In this document: one piece after another, positions 1 through 8,124 of the stretch
How the letters are laid out: every line of letters begins with the position of its first letter
How positions within the stretch are numbered: position 1 is the first letter of the stretch
Assembly: GCF_028737205.1 (NCBI RefSeq)
Contig: NZ_JAQZAL010000004.1
Coordinates: 62,001-126,000 of the forward strand
DNA: 64,000 nucleotides
From: Actinomycetospora lutea
GTDB lineage: Bacteria; Actinomycetota; Actinomycetes; Mycobacteriales; Pseudonocardiaceae
Direction: 5' to 3'
Program-made: the position numbers and the translations under genes
The notes under the pieces: model-generated
Told to the model about the DNA's origin: nothing
Database searches by the model: none
What the model saw: the letters and a program-made list of their open reading frames with translations, nothing else

Positions 1-534
1 GGCGCGCTGAGCGCGCTGCTCGAGAAGGTGCCGCCGTCGTGGTGGGTGGTCGGCCTGATCACCGCGGAACGCGCCCCCGAGGAGGGCGCGCTCGGGGGGA
101 TGCTCGCCGGGTTCGCGACCTCCGTGCTGGTCGAGCCCCTGCGGCGCCGGCCCGACGACGTCCCGCTGATCGCGGCCGCCCTCCTCGCCCGGCTCGCGCC
201 GTCGCGTCGTGCCCGCTGCACGCCGGAGACCGCGGCGCTGCTCACCGGCGCGCGCTGGCCCGGCAACGTCACCCAGCTCGCGGGGGTGCTGCGCCGCGCG
301 CTCGCCGCGCGACCCGCCGGCGACGTCGAGGCGGCCGACCTGCCCGCCGAGTTCGCGGTCAGCGGCACCCGCCGGCGCCTGACCCCGCTCGAGACCGCCG
401 AGCGCGACCTGATCGTGTCGGCGCTGGTCGAGGCGAACGGCAACCGCTCGCAGGCCGCCAGCGCGCTGGGGATCGGCCGCGCGACGCTCTACCGGCGCCT
501 GCGGGCCTTCGGCATCACCGACGTCGGGCGCTGA
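1..534 (+). CDS. Fis-type helix-turn-helix transcriptional regulator, C-terminal part
   Basis: The frame is open from the first base, so the true start lies upstream of the window; 177 residues remain. The last 45 or so residues form a Fis-type helix-turn-helix (ETAERDLIVSALVEANGN then SQAASALGIGRATLYRRL), as in AcoR/NtrC-like activators. The stretch before it (LLTGARWPGNVTQLAGVLRR) resembles the end of an enhancer-binding-protein AAA+ domain (canonical WPGNVREL), but no nucleotide-binding motif is visible in the part present. The 3' end overlaps the convergent IclR gene by 20 bp. The family assignment is firm; the effector is unknown. Confidence 0.8.
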   Translation, partial: GALSALLEKVPPSWWVVGLITAERAPEEGALGGMLAGFATSVLVEPLRRRPDDVPLIAAALLARLAPSRRARCTPETAALLTGARWPGNVTQLAGVLRRALAARPAGDVEAADLPAEFAVSGTRRRLTPLETAERDLIVSALVEANGNRSQAASALGIGRATLYRRLRAFGITDVGR

Positions 535-1438
535 ACCCGCTGAGCTCGTCGACCCCGCGGGCCGCCGGCGCGTCGCGCTCGACCGTCTCGTCCGGACGCG
601 CGGGCGGCATGCCGACCGGGCGGGCGCCGATCTCGCCGGCCCAGTGCGCGCTCGCCCGCGCCGCGACCGCACGGACGGCCTCGACCAGCTCGTCCTCGTC
701 GAGCGCGAGCCGGCGCGCCGAGCACGACAGGCCCAGGGCGACGGTGGCGGCGCCGGACGGCGAGACGACCGGGGCGGCGATGCTCGCGAAGCCCTCCGCG
801 AACTCCTCGCGGTCGAGCGCGACACCGCGCCGGCGGACCTCGTCGAGCTCGGCCCGCAGCGCGGGGAGGTCGGTGAGCGTGGCCGGGGTCAGGCGGGTGA
901 GCGGGTCGCCCTCCTCGTCGACGGCCTCGCGATACTCGGCCGACGTCGCGAGCAGGACCTTGGTCATGGCCAGGGCGTGCGCGTGGTCGGGCGCCACGTG
1001 GGTGCCGAGCCCCGGGTGCTTCGCGAGGCCCTGGTGGCCGCGCGAGTCGGTGACCGTGGCGACCACGGTGCCCGTGCGCCGCACGAGGTAGGAGCGCTGG
1101 CGCGTGCGCCGGTAGAGCTCGGTGGTGGCCTCGGCCAGCACGGCGCCGGGGTCCGGGTCGCCGGGCACCGGGCTCGCGGGGGTGGTCCCCCACTGCCCCC
1201 AGGGCGGCGCGTCGGAGAGCCGGCAGCGACCCGAGGAGGCACGCTCCGCGTAGCCCGCCTCGCACAGAGTGTTGATCATGTAGCGGGCCGTGGCGGCGCT
1301 CTTGCCGAGCTCCTCGGCGAGGTCCGTCGCCGAGAGGCCGTCGGGGTGGTCCCCGAGCAGGCGCAGCGCGCGCAGGACCGTCGCCGCGGTCTTCAGCGAC
1401 CGCGACCCACCGCCCGCGGGCACCACGTCGTCGTCCAC
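515..1438 (-). CDS. IclR family transcriptional regulator
   Basis: A 307-residue protein with a GTG start. Residues about 13-70 form the winged helix-turn-helix (LKTAATVLRALRLLGDHPDG, LSATDLAEELGKSAATARYMINTL) and about 90-280 the effector domain, ending in the usual ALDRE/E-F-GFASIAAPV core. IclR proteins bind small metabolites and act as local repressors or activators. A perfect 6-bp-arm palindrome lies 36 bp upstream of the start and is probably its own operator. The gene is convergent with the Fis-type regulator and lies just downstream of the six-gene YcaO operon on the same strand, separated from it by 112 bp. The ligand cannot be told from sequence. Confidence 0.9.
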   Translation of the reverse strand: MDDDVVPAGGGSRSLKTAATVLRALRLLGDHPDGLSATDLAEELGKSAATARYMINTLCEAGYAERASSGRCRLSDAPPWGQWGTTPASPVPGDPDPGAVLAEATTELYRRTRQRSYLVRRTGTVVATVTDSRGHQGLAKHPGLGTHVAPDHAHALAMTKVLLATSAEYREAVDEEGDPLTRLTPATLTDLPALRAELDEVRRRGVALDREEFAEGFASIAAPVVSPSGAATVALGLSCSARRLALDEDELVEAVRAVAARASAHWAGEIGARPVGMPPARPDETVERDAPAARGVDELSGFSARRR

Positions 1439-1473
1439 GTCCCCGACGGTAGGACCATCGCGGGGTGACGCCT

Positions 1474-1488
1474 GTCTCAGTGTGAGAC
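1474..1488. promoter_or_regulatory. Palindromic operator upstream of the IclR gene
   Basis: GTCTCAGTGTGAGAC is a perfect inverted repeat (6-bp arms, 3-bp centre). It lies 36 bp upstream of the IclR start and downstream of the YcaO stop. The geometry fits autoregulation by the IclR protein, but a Fis-type activator could also bind such a site. Binding is inferred, not shown. Confidence 0.5.
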
Positions 1489-1550
1489 GACGCGACGACC
1501 GGGCCGCTGGAGCCGGTCGTCGGCGCCTCGATCGGGTCCTGATGGATGCA

Positions 1551-3086
1551 TCACCGCAGGTCGACGGGCTCGCCGGCGCCGGCGCGGGCGAGCGCGTGGC
1601 GGGTCGGCTCGCGGTAGAGGGGGTAGAGCTCGCCCACCGTGCGGTCGACCGCGGCGCGGTCCAGCCACGCGGGACCGCCCAGCCGGTCGCGCCCCTCGGC
1701 CGTGAGCGCCACGGGCTGCGCGCCGGCGTGCGGCGGGTCGCCCAGCCCGACGAGATCGCTGCCGCGGGCGAGCAGCCGCTCGACCCCGCGGGCCCCGATC
1801 CGCCCGTACGACATCGTCTCGACCTCGAGCCCGGGGACGATCACCTTGGCGGTCACCGCGGACCCCGCGTCGGCGACGACGGTCAGCACGTCGAACCCGT
1901 CGAGGCGCGCGAGCAGGTCGTCGAGCAGCGCGCCCGGCTCGGCGAGCCCGGGCGTGTGCGGCAGGTCGGTGAACGCCACCGTCTCCCGCCGCGCCAGCAC
2001 CGTGGGCGCCAGCAGCTCGCGCAGCGCCGCGGCGCCCCGGGCGGTCCAGTCCGCCATCGCCTCGAACGCGCGCCGCTCCTGCGGGGGCACCGGGTGGGCG
2101 AGCTCGCGCGCCCAGTAGCGGGCGTCGAACAGCGGGCGCACCGTGTCGAGGTCGGCGTGCGCGACCAGCTTGCGCACGCGCGCCGAGCAGAACTCGAGCA
2201 GGGCCTTCTGCAGCGCGACCTCGCGGTCGGGGTGCGCCGCCTCCCCGCACGCGGTGATCGAGACGGGGTGCGGGGCGTCGGCCGGGTCGGTGTCGTACCC
2301 GACGACGTGCAGGTCGGTGACCCCGAACGCCGTCGATGCGAGCTTCGGCACCACCGTGATCCCGACCTCGGCCAGGTGGTCGAGGAGGCGGCGGGTGTCC
2401 GGGTCGGTCACCCCCGCGGTGTCGATGACGATGCCGCGGTCGAGCGCCCGGAACGCCGTGGCGTTCCCGTCGCGCTGCAGCAGCTCACCCAGGGCGTGCC
2501 CGACCGCCCGCTCGACGGTGTCGCCGGCACCGCAGCCGTTGGTGATGACGGTGACGAGGCGTTCGTCGGCGGGCTGCCAGTCGAGGTCGACGGGGTAGGC
2601 CGCGGCGAACTCGGCGGGCACGAGCACGTCCTCCCCGGTGCGCCAGCGCGTCGTCGGCAGCCACCACCGGGGCCGGTCGGGGTCGTCGGCGGTGCCCGCG
2701 GGCAGGACGAGGGAGACCGGGTCGACGACGCGGTCGTCGCCGCGCACCGCCCGCAGCGCGGTGTAGGAGTCGCGCACCGGCTCCAGCTCGCGCAGCCGCC
2801 GCGACAGCAGCATCTCCTCGGCGAGCTCGGCGTGGGCCGCGACCCGGGCCCGCCCGGTGGACAGCCCGTAGCCGAACGCGCCGCTGCGCGGCCACTCGCC
2901 GGCGGGGTCCGCGTGGTCGGCGGAGACGACGGCCACCCCGGTCCGGTCGGCGGCGGAGAGCTCGGTGTCGCCCACCTCCCCGGGCGGCAGGGCCGCGTCC
3001 AGGCCGGCGGTGACGTCGTCCAGCAGAGTCGATGGTCCGGCTGCCCTGTCGGCGTGCTCCCCTGGATGCCGCGCGTCCCGGGTCAT
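1551..3086 (-). CDS. YcaO-domain protein of a putative small-molecule cluster
   Basis: A 511-residue YcaO-family protein. YcaO enzymes use ATP to activate amide carbonyls, forming azolines, thioamides or amidines. The ATP/Mg-binding signature regions are visible: GYGLSTG followed by AELAEEM near residues 71-93, ALGELLQRD near 200, and GEAAHPDREVALQKALLEF near 280-298, matching the family's G-x-A-HPD...ALxE block. No C-terminal proline-rich tail is present. The start chosen is the ATG overlapping the stop of the MBL-fold gene (ATGA); the frame stays open far upstream, but that stretch is the MBL gene in another frame. It is the last gene of a six-gene overlapping operon. No TfuA-like partner and no precursor-peptide gene were seen, so a RiPP role is unproven. 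Confidence 0.85.
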   Translation of the reverse strand: MTRDARHPGEHADRAAGPSTLLDDVTAGLDAALPPGEVGDTELSAADRTGVAVVSADHADPAGEWPRSGAFGYGLSTGRARVAAHAELAEEMLLSRRLRELEPVRDSYTALRAVRGDDRVVDPVSLVLPAGTADDPDRPRWWLPTTRWRTGEDVLVPAEFAAAYPVDLDWQPADERLVTVITNGCGAGDTVERAVGHALGELLQRDGNATAFRALDRGIVIDTAGVTDPDTRRLLDHLAEVGITVVPKLASTAFGVTDLHVVGYDTDPADAPHPVSITACGEAAHPDREVALQKALLEFCSARVRKLVAHADLDTVRPLFDARYWARELAHPVPPQERRAFEAMADWTARGAAALRELLAPTVLARRETVAFTDLPHTPGLAEPGALLDDLLARLDGFDVLTVVADAGSAVTAKVIVPGLEVETMSYGRIGARGVERLLARGSDLVGLGDPPHAGAQPVALTAEGRDRLGGPAWLDRAAVDRTVGELYPLYREPTRHALARAGAGEPVDLR

Positions 3087-3913
3087 CCCAGCTCGTCCAG
3101 CGCGATCGGCCCGGCCACCGGCTGCGCCGAGAGCAGCCGGTCGTAGAGGGCGAGGACCGTCTTGGTCGAGATGTGCGGCGCGTACTCGAACGGCGTGGCG
3201 ACCGCCTCGAAGTCGAGCGCCTCGATGACGGCGTACGCGTCCCGGATCTCCTGGTGGGACAGCGGGATCTGCGCGTGGTACGCCTTGTGGGCGGACAGCC
3301 CGACCGTGGCGCCGTCGGCGTCGAAGCTCGGCTTGAGCATGTCGCCGCAGAAGAGGATCCCGCGGCGCTCGTCGTGCAGGACGTTGTGGCCGTCGAAGTG
3401 CCCGCCGGTGCGGTGGGCGACGAGGCCGGGGGCGAACGCGTGCCGGTCGTCGAGGGGCCACGTGACGCGGAAGGCCGTGGTCCACTCCAGGTCGCGCACG
3501 CCGATCCCGAGCACCGGCGGGTCCAGCTCGTCCTGCAGCTGGAACAGCGCGCCGTAGCCGTGCACATGGCTCGCGCCCAGCGCGACGAGCCCGCCGCGGC
3601 GGCGCAGCTCGGCGATCGCCGCGTCCGGGTAGAAGCCCGCGCCCTCGAAGCCGACGAGGCCGTTGTCGGTCTCGATCACCCAGCCGCAGGTGCCCAGCCC
3701 GACCTGCGGCTCGCACCAGAAGGCGGTGACGCCCGGCGTGACCTCCTCCCACCGGGCCTCCCGGCCGGCGGCGAGGTCGGCGAACGCCCGGAACTCCCAG
3801 CCGTCCTCGGGCAGGGCGTTGCGGACGTCGACGCACACCGGGCACTGCGGCGGGACGTCGAACCAGCGCTGCCAGTGCCCGCAGTTCGTGCAGGTCCAGG
3901 GGCTCAGGGGCAT
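3083..3913 (-). CDS. MBL-fold protein with N-terminal zinc ribbon
   Basis: A 276-residue protein. The N-terminus carries a four-cysteine zinc ribbon (C8, C11, C24, C27: CTNC and CPVC), followed by a metallo-beta-lactamase-like fold (FWCEPQVGLGTCGWVIET, then HVHGYG, GGHFDGH, LFCGDML). The usual HxHxDH metal motif reads HVHGYG, so the Asp-His pair is missing while the later His and Asp ligands remain; metal binding may be partial or lost. It overlaps YcaO by 4 bp and the dehydrogenase by 10 bp. In this operon it could be a hydrolase, thioesterase or oxygen-binding protein; the sequence does not decide. Confidence 0.78.
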   Translation of the reverse strand: MPLSPWTCTNCGHWQRWFDVPPQCPVCVDVRNALPEDGWEFRAFADLAAGREARWEEVTPGVTAFWCEPQVGLGTCGWVIETDNGLVGFEGAGFYPDAAIAELRRRGGLVALGASHVHGYGALFQLQDELDPPVLGIGVRDLEWTTAFRVTWPLDDRHAFAPGLVAHRTGGHFDGHNVLHDERRGILFCGDMLKPSFDADGATVGLSAHKAYHAQIPLSHQEIRDAYAVIEALDFEAVATPFEYAPHISTKTVLALYDRLLSAQPVAGPIALDELG

Positions 3914-4905
3914 GACGCCTCCATCAGCAGGGTGTGCAGGGCGAGGTCGCGCTCGAGCGGGTAGGGCCACGTGGCGGCCCCGCGGACGGCGGCGCCGAAC
4001 GCGGCCAGCTGCCGGGCGAACGGGCCGGCCCCGGTGTCGAAGGCGACGGGCTCCGCCGCGCCGGTCGACGCGTCGATGCGGGTCAGCGTGCCGCCGGGGT
4101 CCTGGCCGAGCGTGTTCTCCGCGACCAGCTGGGCCCCGGTGCCGACGACCTCGAGCCGGCGGCGCGGCAGCGGGTCGGCGGTGGAGAAGCTGACATGGTG
4201 TGACAGCAACGTGCCGCCGGCGGTCCGGCCGGCGAGGACGGCGGTGTCGTCCGCCGTCGGGTCGGCGTAGTCGTGGACGGTCGTGGCCGTCAGCGCGACG
4301 AGGTCGACGAGGTCCTCGCCGAGCAGGCGGCCGGTGAGGTCGATGCCGTGCGGGGCGAGGTCGATCATGGCGCCGCCCCCGGCGCGCGCGGGGTCGACGC
4401 GCCAGTTGTCCCGCCCGCCGGCCGGGGTGTGCCAGTCCGGCGGCAGCCAGCAGCCGTAGACGATGCGGACGGTGGTGACGGTCCCGAGGTCGCCGCCCGC
4501 GATCCGCTCGGCGATCACCTCGTGGGCGGGGTGGAAGCGCTGGTCGAACGCGGTGCCGGCGAGCAGGCCGTCGGTGGCGGCGACCATCTCCTTCGCGCTC
4601 GGCACGTCGTGGGCCAGCGGCTTCTCGCACAGCACCGGGATGCCGGCGGCCGCGACGGCGGCGACGACCGGCGCGTGCGCGTGGTTCGGCGTCGCGACGT
4701 ACACGGCGTCGAGGTCCGGCGCGGCGAGGAGGTCGTCGAGGTGGGGGTACGCCGGGGCGAGCCCCTCGAGCGCGGCCGGGTCCCGGTCGTGCACGCCGAC
4801 CAGGTGCGCGGCGGGGTCGGCGGCGATGGCGGGCAGCACGTAGTCGCGCGCCACCCACCCGAGGCCGACGACGCCCCAGCCACATGTCTCCTGGCCGGTG
4901 CTCAC
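3904..4905 (-). CDS. Gfo/Idh/MocA family NAD(P)-dependent oxidoreductase
   Basis: A 333-residue protein with the N-terminal Rossmann motif (GVVGLGWVARDYVLPAI), the catalytic EKPLA lysine near residue 95 and the downstream metal-free catalytic region IDLAPHGID near 180. Members oxidise or reduce sugars, inositols and related polyols. Co-transcription with an inositol-phosphate-synthase-like gene makes a cyclitol a reasonable substrate guess (inference). The GTG start sits in a GTGA overlap with the methyltransferase stop; upstream in-frame sequence belongs to that gene. Length is normal for the family. Confidence 0.87.
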   Translation of the reverse strand: MSTGQETCGWGVVGLGWVARDYVLPAIAADPAAHLVGVHDRDPAALEGLAPAYPHLDDLLAAPDLDAVYVATPNHAHAPVVAAVAAAGIPVLCEKPLAHDVPSAKEMVAATDGLLAGTAFDQRFHPAHEVIAERIAGGDLGTVTTVRIVYGCWLPPDWHTPAGGRDNWRVDPARAGGGAMIDLAPHGIDLTGRLLGEDLVDLVALTATTVHDYADPTADDTAVLAGRTAGGTLLSHHVSFSTADPLPRRRLEVVGTGAQLVAENTLGQDPGGTLTRIDASTGAAEPVAFDTGAGPFARQLAAFGAAVRGAATWPYPLERDLALHTLLMEASCP

Positions 4906-6017
4906 CAGCCCTCCGGGAGGTCGACGAGCAGCCGGCGGGCGACGGCGTCGTCGGGCAGCGGGTCGGGCCAGGTGGGCGGCAGGTAGGTCGCGGCGCGCGG
5001 CCCGTACTCGGCGGCCCAGACGTCGTTCGGCCAGCGCCGGGTGCCGTCGGCGTAGAGCGGGTTCGGGCGGAGCGCGGCGGCGCGGGCCGGGTCCAGCAGG
5101 GCGGTCTCGCCGCCGGAGCCGGTGAGGTCGCGGGCGAGCGCGACGGCCTCGGTGTCGGCGAGGTCCTCCGCGGGCGCCGGGCGCGGCAGGCGGCGCTCGA
5201 GCGTGGCGGCGGTCAGCTCCTCCTCGCCGTAGCAGGACGCCTCGGGCAGCAGGGCCGCCCAGGACTCGGGCGGGCGCGGGTGCCCGGGCTGCCCGGCGTT
5301 GTGGCAGTGCGCGGCGACCACGGCGCCCCCGGGCCCGGCGTGCTCCGCGGCGGCCGCGAGCACCGCCGCCGGGTCGTCGAGGAAGTAGAGGACGTCGTGC
5401 GCGGCGACGTAGCTGCTCCCGGCGGACTGCACCGGCCACGGGTGGGCGAGGTCGGCGCAGACGAGGTCGACGTGCGCGGGGACGACGAAGCGCCGGGCGA
5501 GCCAGAGCTTGGCGAACACGATGTCGACGCCGGTGAGCTCCTGCTCGCCGTGCTGGGCGAGGCGGCGCAGGAGGTGCCCGGCGCCGCACGCGAGGTCGAG
5601 CACCGGGCGCCCGGCCGGCGGGTGGGCCGCGGTCAGCGCGAGGACCGCGAGCCCGGACGGGTCGTGGTCGCGGTGCAGGAAGTAGTCGCCGACGCGCCCG
5701 AGACCGAGACCCGCCACGGCCTCGCGCAGGGAGGTGGCGTGCCGCGTGGCCCGCAGCCGGTCCGCGGACGGCGGGGGCTGGTCCCACCAGTCGTCGTTGT
5801 CGGCGAGCAGCACGGCCGCGGCGTCGTCGGGGCGGCCGTCGTCGAGCGCGGCGAGCGCGGCGTCCCGGACCTCCTCGCGCCCGGCGCGCACGTACGGGAT
5901 GCCCTCGAGCACCGGCCAGCGCGTCGCCCCGTCGGTGAGGCTGTGCGGCGTGTCCGCGTGCAGATCGGCGCCGTTCTCGGGGCTCTGCAGGGACGGGGCC
6001 ACCGCGACCGCGCTCAC
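4902..6017 (-). CDS. Class I SAM-dependent methyltransferase with Trm112-like N-terminus
   Basis: A 371-residue protein. The SAM-binding motif I is clear (VLDLACGAGHLLRRL), followed by GVDIVF and LVCADLAHPWP. The first 50 residues (SPENGADL, PHSL, RWPVLEGIPYVR) resemble the Trm112-like domain found at the front of some methyltransferases, but lack its zinc cysteines. The residues fit a small-molecule O-, N- or C-methyltransferase rather than an rRNA enzyme. The GTG start overlaps the HD-like gene's stop (GTGA), and its own stop overlaps the dehydrogenase start, so it is translationally coupled on both sides. Confidence 0.85.
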   Translation of the reverse strand: MSAVAVAPSLQSPENGADLHADTPHSLTDGATRWPVLEGIPYVRAGREEVRDAALAALDDGRPDDAAAVLLADNDDWWDQPPPSADRLRATRHATSLREAVAGLGLGRVGDYFLHRDHDPSGLAVLALTAAHPPAGRPVLDLACGAGHLLRRLAQHGEQELTGVDIVFAKLWLARRFVVPAHVDLVCADLAHPWPVQSAGSSYVAAHDVLYFLDDPAAVLAAAAEHAGPGGAVVAAHCHNAGQPGHPRPPESWAALLPEASCYGEEELTAATLERRLPRPAPAEDLADTEAVALARDLTGSGGETALLDPARAAALRPNPLYADGTRRWPNDVWAAEYGPRAATYLPPTWPDPLPDDAVARRLLVDLPEGW

Positions 6018-6943
6018 GGCAGCAGCCCGGCCGCGGCGAGGACGGCGTTCTGGTGCTCCTGCACCGGCGAGGCGTGCACGAGCTCGAGGTCGTCGAGCGC
6101 CTCGCGGACCGTGAACGACGCCGCCCGCGCGTGGTGGTGGGTCTGCAGCACGCGGTCGAGGACGTCGGCGGCGTGGAACGTCGCGCCGAGCGGGGTGTCG
6201 GCGTCGGCGCGGGCGGCGAGCAGGCTGCGCACGCGGCCGGCGAGGTCGTCGGGCAGCGTGGCCAGCGCACGCTCGGTGAGCCGGTCGACGACGCCGTCGA
6301 GGTGCTCGCCCAGCAGGGTCTCGCCGGCGAACCCGGCGTCGGGCAGCGCCGCGTTGTGCAGGTGGTGGGCGAGCCCGAGGAGGAAGGCGTCGCCGCGGTC
6401 GGCGCCGTGGTCCTCGGCCAGCAGGGCGCCGTAGACGGCCACGGCCCAGCAGTGCTCGCCGTGGTCCTCGGGCGGTTCGGCGATCAGCCGCGCCCGGCCC
6501 GGAGCCGTGGCGCCGGCCCGGGGCTGGCGGCACAGCGCGTCGACGAACGCCGGGAGCTCGACCGCGGAGCCCGCGGGACTTCCTGCGGCCGGCGCCGCGC
6601 GCAGCCACGCGAGCGTCGCCGGGTGCACCACGCCGTCGGCGACCTCGTCGATCGCGCGCCGCAGGACCGTCGTCACGGCGTCGCCGTCGAGGCCCGCGTC
6701 GGCGAGGACGGCGGCGTCGACGCCCGCCAGGCGAGCGCCGGCGACGGCCGCCGCGGTCTCCGCGTCCGCCACCGCCACCGGGTCCGCCCCGGCGACCAGC
6801 GCCGACCACGCCCGCACGAACGCCCGGGCGGCCATCGACCCGTCGGCGTCCGCGGTGCGGACCCGCTTGAGGTCGCCGACCTCGCGGAACAGGCCCGGCA
6901 CCGCCGCGTAGCGCGCGGTCGGGGCGGTCAGCACCGAGGTCAC
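6014..6943 (-). CDS. HD-like protein of unknown function
   Basis: A 309-residue mostly helical protein. A central block (EDHGEHCWAVAVYGALLAED, then LGLAHHLHNAALPDAG) looks like an HD-domain core in which the HD pair is replaced by HHLHN; further His and Asp residues follow (GEHLDGVVDRL, HAADVLDRVLQTHHHA). This could be a degenerate metal-dependent phosphohydrolase or a binding protein. It is coupled by GTGA overlaps to the inositol-phosphate-synthase-like gene upstream and the methyltransferase downstream, implying a conserved stoichiometric role in the same pathway. The HD assignment is tentative. Confidence 0.6.
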   Translation of the reverse strand: MTSVLTAPTARYAAVPGLFREVGDLKRVRTADADGSMAARAFVRAWSALVAGADPVAVADAETAAAVAGARLAGVDAAVLADAGLDGDAVTTVLRRAIDEVADGVVHPATLAWLRAAPAAGSPAGSAVELPAFVDALCRQPRAGATAPGRARLIAEPPEDHGEHCWAVAVYGALLAEDHGADRGDAFLLGLAHHLHNAALPDAGFAGETLLGEHLDGVVDRLTERALATLPDDLAGRVRSLLAARADADTPLGATFHAADVLDRVLQTHHHARAASFTVREALDDLELVHASPVQEHQNAVLAAAGLLP

Positions 6944-8124
6944 GCGGCGCCCGCGCCGATCCACTCGCGCAGGACCTGCTCCTGCACGTGCAGGGCGTGC
7001 TCGGGGCGGCGGCCGTCGCGGGTGGTCGGCGCCTTGAAGAAGTAGCCGAGCTGCTCCTGCGCACCGCCCTCGCCGCGGCGCTGCGCCTCGACGACGAGCC
7101 GCACGAGCTCGAGCACGAGCGGCGCGGCGAGCACCGAGTCGCGGGCCATGAAGTCGACCTTGATCTGCATCCGCTGGCCCAGGAAGCCGGACAGGTCGAT
7201 GTTGTCCCAGGCCTCCTTCTCGTCGCCGCGCGGGCGGTAGTAGTCGATGCGCACGACGTGGTCGCCGACCTCGTAGCCGAGGATGTCGTCGAGGACCGAG
7301 CCCTTGGTCGCCACCTTGCTCGACAGCGAGTCCGGGTCGTCGAGGATCTCGCCGTCGCGGTTGCCGAGGATGTTCGTCGAGTACCAGCCGTCGACGGTCA
7401 GCGCGCGCGAACGGAACGCCGGCGCGAGCACCGTCTTCATCATCGTCTGGCCGGTCTTGCCGTCCTTGCCGGCGACGGGCACGCCGCGCTGCTCGGCGAG
7501 GTCGAGCAGGCCGGGCACGTCGGCCGCGGCGCTCGGGGTGAAGTTCACGTACGGGCAGCCCTCGGTGATCGCCGCGTAGGCGTAGAGCATGCCCGGGGTG
7601 ATCGCCGCGTCGTCGACGTCGAGCGCCTTCTCGAACCCGTCGGCGCTGGCCAGGGCGGGCAGCGTGAGGTCCGGCCAGCGCTCGGTGGAGGCGAGGTTGA
7701 CCACGACGAGGTGGTCGAGCTCCTGGTCGCGCCGGAAGCGGCGCAGGTCCGCGGCGATGTGGGCGACGCGGTCGCGCAGCGCGGGGACGGCGACGAGGTT
7801 GCTGCCGCGGGCGTTGCGGCAGTACTCGGGGTCGGCGACGGCCGGCCACGGCTCGATGTCGGCGAGCGCCGGGCCCGCGGCCTCGATCTGCCGGTCGTCG
7901 AGCACGCGGTGCCCGTGCGCGGCCTTGGCGAGGTCGTCGCCGTCGACGTCCCACCCCGCGAACACCAGCGAGGTGTAGGGCACGAGACCGTCGGTGTCGG
8001 CGAGCGGGAGCCCGTCGGTCCCGACCGTCCCCAGCTTCATCAGCTCGACGCCGGCGACCGCGGTGGTGGCGACTGCCCCACCGAGCCCGACGATCGCCAC
8101 TCCCGTGCGCGCGTTCTCCGCCAC
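6940..8124 (-). CDS. Divergent myo-inositol-1-phosphate synthase-like protein
   Basis: A 394-residue protein with an N-terminal NAD-binding Rossmann motif (GVAIVGLGGAVATTAVAGVE) and the synthase core: GKDGKTGQTMMKTVLAP near residue 225, NILGNRDGEIL near 255, SSKVATKGSVLDD near 275. The family converts glucose-6-phosphate to inositol-1-phosphate through NAD-dependent oxidation, aldol cyclisation and reduction. The LGNxDG/SKxxxK pattern looks closer to the eukaryote-type branch than to the shorter Ino1 used for mycothiol and phosphatidylinositol in actinobacteria. The GTG start is supported by GAGGAGG 7-8 bp upstream. First gene of the six-gene operon, so probably the entry step. Confidence 0.85.
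   Translation of the reverse strand: MAENARTGVAIVGLGGAVATTAVAGVELMKLGTVGTDGLPLADTDGLVPYTSLVFAGWDVDGDDLAKAAHGHRVLDDRQIEAAGPALADIEPWPAVADPEYCRNARGSNLVAVPALRDRVAHIAADLRRFRRDQELDHLVVVNLASTERWPDLTLPALASADGFEKALDVDDAAITPGMLYAYAAITEGCPYVNFTPSAAADVPGLLDLAEQRGVPVAGKDGKTGQTMMKTVLAPAFRSRALTVDGWYSTNILGNRDGEILDDPDSLSSKVATKGSVLDDILGYEVGDHVVRIDYYRPRGDEKEAWDNIDLSGFLGQRMQIKVDFMARDSVLAAPLVLELVRLVVEAQRRGEGGAQEQLGYFFKAPTTRDGRRPEHALHVQEQVLREWIGAGAA

Noticed and set aside
3028..3060. Seventh copy of the GC-rich repeat at the YcaO N-terminus
   Set aside because: Only GATGGTCCGGCT is shared; the rest diverges, so it may be chance in this base composition.
1551..8124. A small RiPP precursor-peptide gene for the YcaO protein
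   Set aside because: All six genes overlap and leave no room; nothing leader-like with a Cys/Ser/Thr-rich core was seen in the flanking 112-bp and 263-bp gaps.
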